The translations under genes and the position numbers were made by a program. DNA of 64,000 nt from NCBI RefSeq assembly GCF_000829825.1, contig NZ_JXSL01000027.1, positions 372,001 to 436,000 on the forward strand. The letters run 5' to 3'. Of the stretch, positions 51,956 through 60,248 are shown in pieces. Under the pieces are notes generated by a model. It did no database searches. It saw only the letters and a program-made list of their open reading frames with translations, and had not been told where the DNA came from. Every line of letters begins with the position of its first letter. Within the stretch, counting starts at the first letter, position 1. The DNA comes from Paramagnetospirillum magnetotacticum MS-1. GTDB lineage: Bacteria; Pseudomonadota; Alphaproteobacteria; Rhodospirillales; Magnetospirillaceae.

Positions 51956-52291
51956 TCAGCCCTTGGCAGGCGTGACGATCAGGCGTTCGACCGGCGTGTC
52001 ATTGGCGAAATGCGAGGTCACGATCTCGTCGATATCGGCCGTGGTTTCGGTCTTGTACCAGATGCCCTGGGGATAGACGACCATCAGCGGCCCGGCCTTG
52101 CAAAAGCCCAGGCAGCTGGACGAGGCGACGCTGACGCCCTTGTCCCACAGATTCAGCTCACTCACCTTCATGGCCAGCTGATTGAACAGATTCTGACCGC
52201 CGCCCTTGCTGGTGCAACAGCCGCGGGGATGGCCGTCGGGGCGGCGCTGAGTGCAGACGAAGGCGTGGTACTTATTGGGGTAATGGGACAC
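51956..52291 (-). CDS. Thioredoxin-like [2Fe-2S] ferredoxin
   Basis: This 111-residue protein is of the thioredoxin-like ferredoxin type. Cluster Cys are in FVCTQRRPDGHPRGCC and SSSCLGFCKAGP, and the VVYPQGIWYKTET segment is typical. It probably carries electrons for an unknown cytosolic redox enzyme. A GTG at 52291 with GGGAGG upstream starts the expected SHYPNKYHAFVCTQ and is preferred to ATG 52312. It is followed by the bidirectional terminator. Confidence 0.87.
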   Translation of the reverse strand: MSHYPNKYHAFVCTQRRPDGHPRGCCTSKGGGQNLFNQLAMKVSELNLWDKGVSVASSSCLGFCKAGPLMVVYPQGIWYKTETTADIDEIVTSHFANDTPVERLIVTPAKG

Positions 52292-52360
52292 GGACGACCT
52301 CCCTCTCATCAAAATCCGGTAAGGAAATACCGCTTTCTCCGGTTCATGACCAGAGTCTAA

Positions 52361-52768
52361 TCAGCCCTTCACCTTGAGGAGCTTCAGTTCCTCACCGGTG
52401 AAGAGGTCATAGCGGGTCAGGCAGGAATCCACCGACTTGCCGGTCAGTTCGCGCCACTTGTCCAGCGCTTCCTTGCGCGAATAAGGGCCATGCACTTCCA
52501 ACTGGCGTCCCTCGGTGACGTTCTGGAAGGTGGTATCAGCGTATTCGCCGCCCATCACATACCACTGATCCGCGGCCGAATCCTCGGTGCTGCGGATAAA
52601 GTAGCGGATCATGGCATTGTCCACGGACTTGCCGGTCAACGCACGCCAGCAGATATGCGCCTCGTGCTCCTCGAAGGGGCCGAACCGCTCTTCGGTGTGG
52701 CCCGGCGCGATGACGGTAAAGGAAGTATCGGCATATTCGCCGCCGACAACATAATAGGTCTTGGCCAT
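52361..52768 (-). CDS. Tandemly duplicated DUF4170-type protein
   Basis: This 135-residue protein consists of two homologous halves. The first has TYYVVGGEYADTSFTVI, FGPFEEHEAHICWRALTGKSVDNAMIRY; the second has QWYVMGGEYADTTFQNV, HGPYSRKEALDKWRELTGKSVDSCLTRY. The unit resembles the short domain of unknown function found singly in Rhodospirillales; the family name is from memory. It is soluble, with no catalytic motif visible. The gene sits 69 bases upstream of the ferredoxin-like gene on the same strand, so the two could share a transcript. Confidence 0.75.
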   Translation of the reverse strand: MAKTYYVVGGEYADTSFTVIAPGHTEERFGPFEEHEAHICWRALTGKSVDNAMIRYFIRSTEDSAADQWYVMGGEYADTTFQNVTEGRQLEVHGPYSRKEALDKWRELTGKSVDSCLTRYDLFTGEELKLLKVKG

Positions 52769-52969
52769 GGGTGTCTCTCTTCCCACTCGAAGGGGTGGCT
52801 TCGGGCAAGCTTATACCCCATCCCCGGCCCGGAAGGAATGTCCTTCGTAACATGGTGCCCCGGCAGATTCTGCCGCCCTATTGCATGAAGAATTGGCGGA
52901 AAGCCTAGAGTTTCCGTTTGGCACGATGGCTGCATAGAGAGCGGGGAACTCTCTCCTCGGAGAACGAAC

Positions 52970-53236
52970 ATGGTTTCTCTCAGCGTCGCCTCGTCCAATC
53001 TTCTCCTGAACAAGAAGGAAAACGAGGCCACTCATTCCATCGAAAAGTCAGGCTCGGCCTCGGCCTTTTCCAATTATGGCTATGGCCCCCTCGACCTGCC
53101 CGACGGCAACAAGGACATCACCGCCGAGGGCACCGGGACCAAGCCGGTTTCGGGCACGTCGTCCATTGCCGCGGTTTCCAGCGGCGCCAGCGCCCAATGG
53201 CTGGCCCAACTGGCCGCGTCGATGAATCCCAGGTAA
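52970..53236 (+). CDS. Hypothetical low-complexity protein, 88 aa
   Basis: The protein is Ser-, Ala- and Gly-rich and largely unstructured, with a hydrophobic-polar start ([14 protein letters not shown]) and a helical tail ([14 protein letters not shown]). GGAG precedes the ATG at good spacing, supporting translation. No family is recognised. It stands alone between a divergent DUF4170-type gene and trmFO, 46 bases before trmFO. Confidence 0.55.
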   Translation: MVSLSVASSNLLLNKKENEATHSIEKSGSASAFSNYGYGPLDLPDGNKDITAEGTGTKPVSGTSSIAAVSSGASAQWLAQLAASMNPR

Positions 53237-53282
53237 AGCACTTCTGGACAAGAGGCGTCCAAGCCTCTATCTCCCTTGGGCC

Positions 53283-54626
53283 ATGACCCGCACCGTCCAT
53301 GTGATCGGCGGCGGGCTTGCCGGGTCGGAAGCGGCCTGGCAGCTCGCCCAGGCCGATATCCCCACCGTCCTCCACGAAATGCGCCCGGTGCGCACCACGC
53401 CCGCTCATCAGACCGATGGCCTGGCCGAACTGGTGTGCTCCAACTCCTTGCGCTCGGACGATGCGGATTACAACGCCGTCGGCCTGCTGCATGAAGAGAT
53501 GCGCCGCGCCGGTTCTCTCATCCTCGCCCAGGCCGATGCCCACAAGGTCCCGGCCGGTGGCGCCCTGGCGGTGGACCGCGACGGCTTTTCCCAAGGTGTT
53601 CAGGCGGCCCTGTCCTCCCATCCGCGCATCACCATCGTGCGCGAAGAAGTGGCCGGTCTTCCCCCTGAGGATTGGGAACAGGTGGTCATCGCCACCGGCC
53701 CGCTGACCTCGCCCGCCATGGCCGAGGGGCTGCGTGAGCTGACGGGCGAGGCCTCCCTGGCCTTCTTCGACGCCATCGCCCCCATCGTCACCAAGGACAG
53801 CATCGACTTCACCAAGGCTTGGTTCCAGTCGCGCTATGACAAGGGCACGGGCTCGGACTACATCAACTGCCCCTTGGACAAGGACCAGTACTACGCCTTC
53901 ATCGAGGCGCTGATTACCGGCGAGAAGGTGGCGTTCCATGAATGGGAAAAGGACACCCCCTATTTCGAGGGTTGCCTGCCCATCGAGGTGATGGCCGAGC
54001 GCGGTCGTGACACCCTGGCCTACGGCCCCATGAAGCCGGTGGGCCTGACCAATCCCAATGGCCCCAAGCCCTTTGCCGTGGTGCAGTTGCGCCAGGATAA
54101 CGCGCTGGGCACGCTCTACAATCTGGTGGGCTTTCAGACCAAGCTGCGCCATGGCGAGCAGTCGCGCATTTTCCGCGCCATTCCCGGCTTGGAAAACGCC
54201 GAGTTCGCCCGTCTGGGCGGGCTGCACCGCAACACCTTCGTCAACGGCCCCCGCGTCCTCGACCGCAGCTTGCGGCTCAAGGCCCAGCCCCGGCTGCGCT
54301 TGGCGGGCCAGATCACCGGCTGTGAAGGCTATGTGGAAAGCTCGGCCATCGGCCTGCTGGCCGGTCTGTTCGCCGCCGCCGAGGCTCTGGGCCGCGAGAT
54401 GCTGCGCCCGCCCGCAACCACGGCCTTGGGCGCCCTGCTCAACCATGTCACCGGCGATGCCGAGGCCGAGACCTATCAGCCCATGAACATCAATTTCGGC
54501 CTCTTCCCCCCGCCGCCTGAGCGCGACGAAAAGGGCCGCCGCGTCAAGGGCCGCGATCGCAAGAAGCTCTATGCCGAACGGGCGCGCAACGCGCTCACAC
54601 CCTGGATCAATTCGCTTCGGGAATAG
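53283..54626 (+). CDS. trmFO: Folate-dependent tRNA m5U54 methyltransferase TrmFO
   Basis: This 447-residue FAD enzyme uses methylene-tetrahydrofolate to methylate U54 of tRNA. It has the FAD motif [27 protein letters not shown], the catalytic-Cys segment [33 protein letters not shown] and the GRLCGQ-like [22 protein letters not shown]. The length matches the family. It is typical of alphaproteobacteria and Gram-positives, which use this rather than TrmA. It is convergent with gloA across a hairpin-rich spacer. Confidence 0.95.
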   Translation: MTRTVHVIGGGLAGSEAAWQLAQADIPTVLHEMRPVRTTPAHQTDGLAELVCSNSLRSDDADYNAVGLLHEEMRRAGSLILAQADAHKVPAGGALAVDRDGFSQGVQAALSSHPRITIVREEVAGLPPEDWEQVVIATGPLTSPAMAEGLRELTGEASLAFFDAIAPIVTKDSIDFTKAWFQSRYDKGTGSDYINCPLDKDQYYAFIEALITGEKVAFHEWEKDTPYFEGCLPIEVMAERGRDTLAYGPMKPVGLTNPNGPKPFAVVQLRQDNALGTLYNLVGFQTKLRHGEQSRIFRAIPGLENAEFARLGGLHRNTFVNGPRVLDRSLRLKAQPRLRLAGQITGCEGYVESSAIGLLAGLFAAAEALGREMLRPPATTALGALLNHVTGDAEAETYQPMNINFGLFPPPPERDEKGRRVKGRDRKKLYAERARNALTPWINSLRE

Positions 54627-54632
54627 TTCATT

Positions 54633-54753
54633 GCGGGGCTCCCGCCCCGATCCCCCGGCTGGAGGCGATGCCTCCAGACCTCCCTTTGATTCATAAATGA
54701 AATGGGGTTTGGGGCCTTGCCCCGAACGGGTGCGGGCCGGTGGCCCGCTCGCG
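54633..54753. repeat. Four-hairpin intergenic sequence between trmFO and gloA
   Basis: Successive hairpins are GGGGC-TCCC-GCCCC (approximate), CTGGAGGC-GAT-GCCTCCAG (perfect), GGGGC-CTT-GCCCC and GGGCC-GGT-GGCCC. The AT-rich part TTTGATTCATAAATGAAATG lies in the middle. It fills the convergent junction. It resembles in design, but not in sequence, the multi-hairpin element found elsewhere in this window. Confidence 0.6.
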
Positions 54754-54759
54754 CAGCGA

Positions 54760-55152
54760 TCATTTCGCCTGGATCAACTCGATCTTATAGCCGTCAGGGT
54801 CTTCCACGAAGGCGATGATGGTCGAGCCGTGCTTCATGGGGCCTGGGGCGCGGGTGATCTTGGCCCCTGCCGCCGCCAGATCGGCGCAGGCCTTGTAGAT
54901 GTCGGGAACGCCAAGGGCCAGATGGCCGAAGCCGCCGCCCAGATCGTAGGATTCGGTGTCCCAGTTGAAGGTCAGTTCCACCACCGTGCTGGACGCCTCC
55001 TCGCCATAGCCGACGAAGGCCAGGGTGAAGCGTCCTTCCGGGTAATCGGTGCGGCGCAGCAGCTTCATACCCAGCAAGCGGGTGTAAAAGTCGATGGAGC
55101 GGTCCAGATTGCCCACCCGGATCATGGTGTGGAGAAAGCGCCAGTCAGCCAT
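54760..55152 (-). CDS. gloA: Lactoylglutathione lyase (glyoxalase I)
   Basis: This 130-residue enzyme turns methylglyoxal-glutathione hemithioacetal into lactoylglutathione in the cytosol. The four metal ligands are visible: His in FLHTMIRV, Glu in VVELTFNWD, His in GFGHLALGV and Glu in YKIELIQ. MKHGSTIIAFVEDPDGYKIE is typical. The ATG at 55152 gives MADWRFLHT, the canonical start; the longer frame overlaps the repeat element. It lies convergent to trmFO. Confidence 0.95.
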   Translation of the reverse strand: MADWRFLHTMIRVGNLDRSIDFYTRLLGMKLLRRTDYPEGRFTLAFVGYGEEASSTVVELTFNWDTESYDLGGGFGHLALGVPDIYKACADLAAAGAKITRAPGPMKHGSTIIAFVEDPDGYKIELIQAK

Positions 55153-55183
55153 AGTTCTGGTCCTTATTTGCTTGGCGCCTTCA

Positions 55184-55254
55184 CGCGCCGGGCGAGCCAC
55201 CTCCGTGGCCCTTGGCTTCCGCAGCATAAGCTGCGCGGCCCCTTGGGCCTAGCC
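55184..55254. repeat. Multi-hairpin intergenic element, copy 3
   Basis: Hairpin 1 is GCCAC-CTCC-GTGGC, then linker CCTTGGCTTCC, hairpin 2 GCAGC-ATAA-GCTGC (perfect, both sides changed relative to copy 2) and hairpin 3 GGCCC-CTT-GGGCC followed by TAGCC. It lies between gloA and lpxB, downstream of lpxB on the minus strand. A further stem (GACGAG / CTCGTC) sits next to the lpxB stop. Confidence 0.75.
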
Positions 55255-55276
55255 AAGCCTCGACGAGTTATCCTCG

Positions 55277-56443
55277 TCAAGACTTGGTCTTGCGTTGCCT
55301 GATAAAGTCGATCACCGCATCGGCGGCCCGCTTTCCCGGACTCTCGCCGCCCAGGCCTAGCTTTTCCAAGGCCCGGCGGGCGCCTGCCGCCTGCAGCGCG
55401 CGGGCCGCTTCGTCGGTCAACAGATGTTCCACCGCCGCCGCCAGTTTATCCGGCTGACAATCATCTTGCAGCAGTTCAGGCATCACCACCTCGTCAACCA
55501 GGATGTTGACGAGGGTGACGAATTTGAGGCTGAGCCCCAGGAAACGGGTGGCGATGAAGGCCGAGACAGGCGACACCTTGTAGGTGACCACGGCGGGCAG
55601 CCGCGCCATGGCCAGTTCCAGGGTGACGGTGCCCGAAGCCGCCAAGGCGGCGTCACAGGCGGCAAAGGCGTCGTATTTCTCCGCCCCGCGCACCACCAGT
55701 GTAGGCAGCGGCCAGGATTTTACCGCCTGCGTGACCTCATCGGCCACAGTCTCGACGGTGGGCACCACCACCGCCAGATCGGGAAAGCGTTTGGCCAGCA
55801 GCGCCATGGTCTGCCCGAACGGCTCTAGAAGCTTGGCCGTCTCGGAATGCCGGCTGCCGGGCAGGACGCAGAGGAGTTTGCGGTCGGGGTGAATGGCATG
55901 CCGGGCGCGGAAGGCTGCGCCATCGCCTCTGGCCGCCGCCCCCTCGATCACCGGATGCCCCACATGCAGGGTCCGAAGCCCCTCTTTCTCGAACCAAGCC
56001 GGTTCGTTGGGCAACAAGGTCAGCAGCAGATCCAGTACCTTCGCCAGGGTCTTGGTCCGTCCCGACTTCCAGGCCCAGACCATGGGCGCCACGTAATGGA
56101 TGCGTGGAACCGCCGAACCTCGTTTCTTCAGGCCCGCATGAATGCGTCCGTTGAAGCCCCAGGAATCGATGGAAATCAACGCATCCGGGCGCTTCGTTTC
56201 GATATCGGAAATGGTCTGCTTGACCCGGCGCAGGATCTTGGGGATACGGGGCAGCACCTCCACCAGCCCCATCACCGACAATTCGGTCATGGGAACCAGG
56301 GAGGTCAGCCCCTCGGCCTGCATGCCTTCGCCGCCGATTCCGGCAAAAGTGACGCCGTCTCCCAGGCGCTCCTTCAAAGCCGCCATCAACCGTCCACCCA
56401 GCAGATCCCCCGAGGGTTCTCCGGCGATAAGATAGATCAGCAT
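55277..56443 (-). CDS. lpxB: Lipid-A-disaccharide synthase LpxB
   Basis: This 388-residue glycosyltransferase joins UDP-diacylglucosamine and lipid X in the inner-membrane leaflet. It has AGEPSGDLLGGRLM at the N-terminus, IHYVAPMVWAWKSGRTK and CVLPGSRHSE. The lpxI stop overlaps its start region by seven bases. It is last in the lpxD-fabZ-lpxA-lpxI-lpxB order. Confidence 0.96.
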   Translation of the reverse strand: MLIYLIAGEPSGDLLGGRLMAALKERLGDGVTFAGIGGEGMQAEGLTSLVPMTELSVMGLVEVLPRIPKILRRVKQTISDIETKRPDALISIDSWGFNGRIHAGLKKRGSAVPRIHYVAPMVWAWKSGRTKTLAKVLDLLLTLLPNEPAWFEKEGLRTLHVGHPVIEGAAARGDGAAFRARHAIHPDRKLLCVLPGSRHSETAKLLEPFGQTMALLAKRFPDLAVVVPTVETVADEVTQAVKSWPLPTLVVRGAEKYDAFAACDAALAASGTVTLELAMARLPAVVTYKVSPVSAFIATRFLGLSLKFVTLVNILVDEVVMPELLQDDCQPDKLAAAVEHLLTDEAARALQAAGARRALEKLGLGGESPGKRAADAVIDFIRQRKTKS

Positions 56444-57264
56444 GGAGGAAACTCGATGCCGGTGACGAACAGGCCCAGCCGGTCGGCTTCTTCTCCCAGC
56501 GTCTTGCCGCCCAAGACCAAGGCGCCACCCGCCTCCACCGCGATGCCGCGCAGACCGGCGCTTGCCGCTTCGCGCAAGGTGGTAAGGCCGATGGTGGGCA
56601 GATCGATGCGGCGATCCTGGCCCGGCTTCTTCAGTTTGACCAGAACGCCGCCCTCCCCTTCGCGGGCCAGGGGGCCACAGCGGCGGATCAAATTGTCGGT
56701 GCCTTCGATGGCTTCGACGCCCAGCACGATGCCCTGCTGCACCACGACGGCCTGCCCCACATCTAGGGCCCCCAAGCCCCGCGCCACTGCGATGCCGCGC
56801 GTGATGTCGGCTTGCGCCTGCTCGTCAGGGGTCCTTGAACCGTAAGGACCAGGAGTGGCGAGGCAGTCGGACAAGACATCGTCGACGCCGACAACCTTGA
56901 ACCCTTCGCTTTCCAACTCGGCGGCGACGGCACGCAGCAATCCGTCATCGCCAAGCGCTTTGAGCCCGACACGGGCGAAAAAGCGGGCGGTGCGGAAATC
57001 GGGCGCCAGTTCCATGAGGGTCGGACGGCGCACCGGGCCGATCATCACCACCTCGGCGACCCCGGCCTGGCGCAGACGCTCGAATCCAGTTCCGGCCTCG
57101 CCCAGGCGAATCCAGTCCTGGGCAGCCTCTTGACCGATGACCTGGGGATCGGCATGTCCCGAAAGAGCGAGAAAATGAAAGGGGCGCCCCTGGGCACGGC
57201 AAGCGGCGGCGACCAATCCAGGCAGGTCGCCGCCTCCTGCGATGATGCCGAGCTTAGGAGCCAT
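56437..57264 (-). CDS. lpxI: UDP-2,3-diacylglucosamine pyrophosphatase LpxI
   Basis: This 275-residue protein of the LpxI (DUF1009) family makes lipid X from UDP-2,3-diacylglucosamine by attack at the alpha phosphate. It replaces LpxH in alphaproteobacteria. It has GIIAGGGDLPGLVAAACRAQGR at the N-terminus, MIGPVRRPTLMELAPDFRT and the C-terminal domain with DLPTIGLTTLREAASAGLRGIAVEAGGALVL. The position between lpxA and lpxB supports the assignment fully. Confidence 0.95.
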   Translation of the reverse strand: MAPKLGIIAGGGDLPGLVAAACRAQGRPFHFLALSGHADPQVIGQEAAQDWIRLGEAGTGFERLRQAGVAEVVMIGPVRRPTLMELAPDFRTARFFARVGLKALGDDGLLRAVAAELESEGFKVVGVDDVLSDCLATPGPYGSRTPDEQAQADITRGIAVARGLGALDVGQAVVVQQGIVLGVEAIEGTDNLIRRCGPLAREGEGGVLVKLKKPGQDRRIDLPTIGLTTLREAASAGLRGIAVEAGGALVLGGKTLGEEADRLGLFVTGIEFPPC

Positions 57265-58045
57265 TCGGCGTGCTGAGGGAACGCGACGAATCCGAGCGGA
57301 TGAAGGCCACGATCTCCATTACCACCGGATGGTCCTTGAACTGTTCCTCCACGTCCGAAAGACGCTCGGCCAGGGTGCCTTCCGGGGCGAACATCAGGCG
57401 ATAGGCATTGCGCAGCGTGTGGATGTCATCGCGCGAAAAGCCTCGGCGCTTCAGTCCAACGATGTTCAACCCGTTGAGATAGGCCCGATTGCCGATCACC
57501 ATGCCGAAGGGGATCACGTCGGCCTCGACGCCCGACATGCCGCCGATCATGGCGTGGCGGCCGATGCGCACGAACTGGTGCACCGCCGACAGCCCGCCCA
57601 GAAAGGCGTATTCGCCGACGATGACATGACCGGCCAGAGTGGCGTTGTTGGCCATGATGACATTGTCGCCCAGAATACAGTCATGCGCCACATGGGCACT
57701 GGCCATGAACAGACAGTTGTCGCCCACCTTGGTCACCATGCCGCCACCCTCGGTGCCGGGATTCATGGTGACGTGCTCGCGGATCTGGTTATTGGCGCCG
57801 ATCTCCAGGGTCGAGGGCTCGCCCTTGTATTTAAGATCCTGGGGGCGATGGCCGATGGAGGCGAAGGGGAAGATGCGCGAGCCCGCGCCAATGGTGGTGC
57901 GCCCGGCCACCGCCACATGGGACACCAATTCCACGGATTCGCCCAGTTTGACGTCGGGGCCAACCACGCAAAAGGGGCCGATGATTGCCGAGGAGGCAAT
58001 CTCCGCCTTGGGATCGATAACGGCCGAAGGATGAATATTGGTCAT
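57254..58045 (-). CDS. lpxA: Acyl-ACP-UDP-GlcNAc O-acyltransferase LpxA
   Basis: This 263-residue left-handed beta-helix enzyme begins lipid A synthesis. Hexapeptide repeats run from residue 1 to about 180 ([20 protein letters not shown]...), with the catalytic-His region [21 protein letters not shown] and the [21 protein letters not shown] segment. A helical C-terminus follows. Its ATG overlaps the fabZ stop by four bases. Confidence 0.96.
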   Translation of the reverse strand: MTNIHPSAVIDPKAEIASSAIIGPFCVVGPDVKLGESVELVSHVAVAGRTTIGAGSRIFPFASIGHRPQDLKYKGEPSTLEIGANNQIREHVTMNPGTEGGGMVTKVGDNCLFMASAHVAHDCILGDNVIMANNATLAGHVIVGEYAFLGGLSAVHQFVRIGRHAMIGGMSGVEADVIPFGMVIGNRAYLNGLNIVGLKRRGFSRDDIHTLRNAYRLMFAPEGTLAERLSDVEEQFKDHPVVMEIVAFIRSDSSRSLSTPNGS

Positions 58046-58521
58046 TTTTCGTCCAGAATCATGGCGGCATAGGTGGCTTCGGCGACAAGGACACCGTCAA
58101 CCTTGGCTTCGCCCCGGAACTTCCAGACGTTGCCGCGCGAGCGTTCCTTGAAGACGTGGATCATCAACTGGTCGCCGGGGCCGACCGGCTTCCTGAAGCG
58201 GGCGTTCTCGACGCTCATGAAGTAGACCAGCTTGCCCTCGGCAGATTCGCCCAGGGTTTCCACCACCAGCACGGCGGCGGTCTGGGCCATGGATTCGATG
58301 ATCAGAACGCCGGGGAACACCGGGCGCGACGGGAAGTGGCCCTGAAAGAACGGCTCGTTGATGGTGACGTTCTTGATGCCTACGGCACTTTCATTGGCCA
58401 CCACCTGCACCACCCGATCCACCATCAGGAAAGGATAGCGGTGCGGGATCATCTGGATGATCCGGCTGATGTCGATGACCTTACCCAGGTCGGTAGCCTG
58501 ATTGTTGTTGGCGGTATCCAT
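58042..58521 (-). CDS. fabZ: 3-hydroxyacyl-ACP dehydratase FabZ
   Basis: This 159-residue hot-dog-fold enzyme dehydrates 3-hydroxyacyl-ACP in fatty acid synthesis. The active-site His is in [23 protein letters not shown] together with the Glu; [13 protein letters not shown] precedes it. The ATG at 58521 is eight bases after AGGA, better spaced than GTG 58527. The lpx context fits, as FabZ and LpxC/LpxA compete for hydroxymyristoyl-ACP. Confidence 0.96.
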   Translation of the reverse strand: MDTANNNQATDLGKVIDISRIIQMIPHRYPFLMVDRVVQVVANESAVGIKNVTINEPFFQGHFPSRPVFPGVLIIESMAQTAAVLVVETLGESAEGKLVYFMSVENARFRKPVGPGDQLMIHVFKERSRGNVWKFRGEAKVDGVLVAEATYAAMILDEK

Positions 58522-58542
58522 ACTCACGTCCTGCCTTTGGCC

Positions 58543-59562
58543 TTAACCCTTTTTCCGCGCCATCTTGCCCAGAATAGCCGATTGGCGCAGCCAATCCGCC
58601 ATGGGCACGGCGGGCGCGCCACCGACGGTTTCCCCCGGGGGAATGTCCCGCATCACCCCGGCCTGGGCGGCGATCTTGGCGCCCGCCCCAATCTTCAAAT
58701 GGCCGGTAATCCCGGCCTGACCACCCGCGGCGACGAAATCGCCCATGCGGGTCGAACCGGAAATTCCCACCTGCGCCACGATGACGCATCCGCGGCCCAG
58801 CTGAACGTTGTGCCCAATCTGGACGAGGTTGTCTATCATGCAGCCGTCGCCGATCTGCGTGTCGGGCCCCGCGCCTCGGTCGATGGTGGTATTGGCGCCG
58901 ATTTCCACATTATTGCCGATGACCACCCGGCCCAATTGCGGCACTTTGAGGTGGCCTTGCGGCCCCATGGCAAAACCAAAGCCATCCTGGCCGATGCGGG
59001 CGCCTGGATAGATGTTGACGCGATTGCCCACCAGGGCATGAGACACCGTGGCATTGGCGCCGATGGTGCAATCTTCGCCCAGCACGACACCCTGGCCGAT
59101 CACCACATTGGCGCCGATGCGGCAGCGGGCGCCGATCCGGGCATTGGAGCCGATGACCGCGCCGGGTTCGATGCGGCACCCCTCGCCCACACTCGCCGTC
59201 ACGTCAATATACGCCGTCGGAGCCACCCAGGGCTCCGGTGCGGGATTGGGGTAGAAGGCCTGGGCGATGCGGGCATAGGCACGGTAGGGATCGGCAGACA
59301 GTAGCAAATGCATGCCCGCCGGGGCCTTTTCCGCCATTTCCGGCGCCACAACGCACAAACCCGCCTTGCTGGCCTGAAAGGCGGCCACGTATTTGCGGTT
59401 GTCGAGGAAGGACACGGTGTCCGCCTCCGCTTGCTCCAGCGGGGCAACATCCACAAATCTGGCGCCAAGCTCGCCGCCTTCAGCCACCGCCGCGCCGGAA
59501 ATTTCCGCCAGTTGGGCCAGGGTGAAGGGACCTGCGACAGTAAAGAAACGGGGATCGGCCAT
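58543..59562 (-). CDS. lpxD: UDP-3-O-acylglucosamine N-acyltransferase LpxD
   Basis: This 339-residue enzyme has an N-terminal uridine-binding domain (about 1-105, [21 protein letters not shown]). A beta-helix of hexapeptide repeats (110-300) includes the catalytic His region [28 protein letters not shown]. It adds the second acyl chain in lipid A synthesis. It is read after skp, with a gap of six bases. Confidence 0.96.
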   Translation of the reverse strand: MADPRFFTVAGPFTLAQLAEISGAAVAEGGELGARFVDVAPLEQAEADTVSFLDNRKYVAAFQASKAGLCVVAPEMAEKAPAGMHLLLSADPYRAYARIAQAFYPNPAPEPWVAPTAYIDVTASVGEGCRIEPGAVIGSNARIGARCRIGANVVIGQGVVLGEDCTIGANATVSHALVGNRVNIYPGARIGQDGFGFAMGPQGHLKVPQLGRVVIGNNVEIGANTTIDRGAGPDTQIGDGCMIDNLVQIGHNVQLGRGCVIVAQVGISGSTRMGDFVAAGGQAGITGHLKIGAGAKIAAQAGVMRDIPPGETVGGAPAVPMADWLRQSAILGKMARKKG

Positions 59563-59568
59563 GTGATG

Positions 59569-60204
59569 TCACTTCTTGCCGGACTTGGGAGATGGCGGCG
59601 CTTCTGACGGCGCGGAGGCATCAACCTGGGGAATGGGAAAATTGACCGCGGGCAGCTTCTTGTTCAAACGCTCGATCACCTGGGCGGTAACATCCATGCG
59701 AGGCTCGTGCAAGACCACCTGCTGCTTGGGCAGAACCAGATTGGCCCCCATCTCGGCGGCAATTTCCCCCGTGATGGTGAGGATGGCGTTCATCAATTCC
59801 GCCATGGCGGAATCCGTGGATTTCTCCAGGGCGCGTACCGCCATCTGCGTTCTGTTCTGGAAGGCGACGACCTGCAACTCCAGGGCCTTGACCTTCTGGT
59901 CATAAGCCTCTTGCGGCATGGTGCCTTTCTGCTTGGCCAGATCCTGGTCGCTGCGCTGCAGTGCCTGGCGAGTGGAATTGAACTCGGCCTGAAAATTCTG
60001 CTGATACTTGTCGCGCTGGGCCGCCAGAGCCCGTCCGGGCAAGGATTCCCGCTGGGCTTGCTGGATATCGACGATGATCAGGCTCATGGGCGCAACCGAG
60101 GCCCGCTGAGCCTCGGCCGCACCGCAATTCCACAGAAGAGCCGCCATAACCAGTGAGAGCAAACGGGCAGCCAGGGCAAGGCGGCGTGACAGGGTGTTCC
60201 TCAC
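59569..60204 (-). CDS. skp: Periplasmic chaperone Skp/OmpH family
   Basis: This 211-residue exported protein has a signal peptide (RRLALAARLLSLVMAALLW..., cleaved near AEA). A coiled-coil jellyfish-arm region follows, about 60-150 (KYQQNFQAEFNSTRQALQRSDQDLAKQKGTM), with a beta core and a Pro/Ser tail. It delivers unfolded outer-membrane proteins to BamA, encoded just upstream. The GTG at 60204 with GGAAGAG upstream is preferred to GTG 60246, which has no ribosome binding site. Confidence 0.85.
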   Translation of the reverse strand: MRNTLSRRLALAARLLSLVMAALLWNCGAAEAQRASVAPMSLIIVDIQQAQRESLPGRALAAQRDKYQQNFQAEFNSTRQALQRSDQDLAKQKGTMPQEAYDQKVKALELQVVAFQNRTQMAVRALEKSTDSAMAELMNAILTITGEIAAEMGANLVLPKQQVVLHEPRMDVTAQVIERLNKKLPAVNFPIPQVDASAPSEAPPSPKSGKK

Positions 60205-60248
60205 GACATCTCTTCCACTTGAAGCCGCGACTCGCCGTTTGAGCACGG

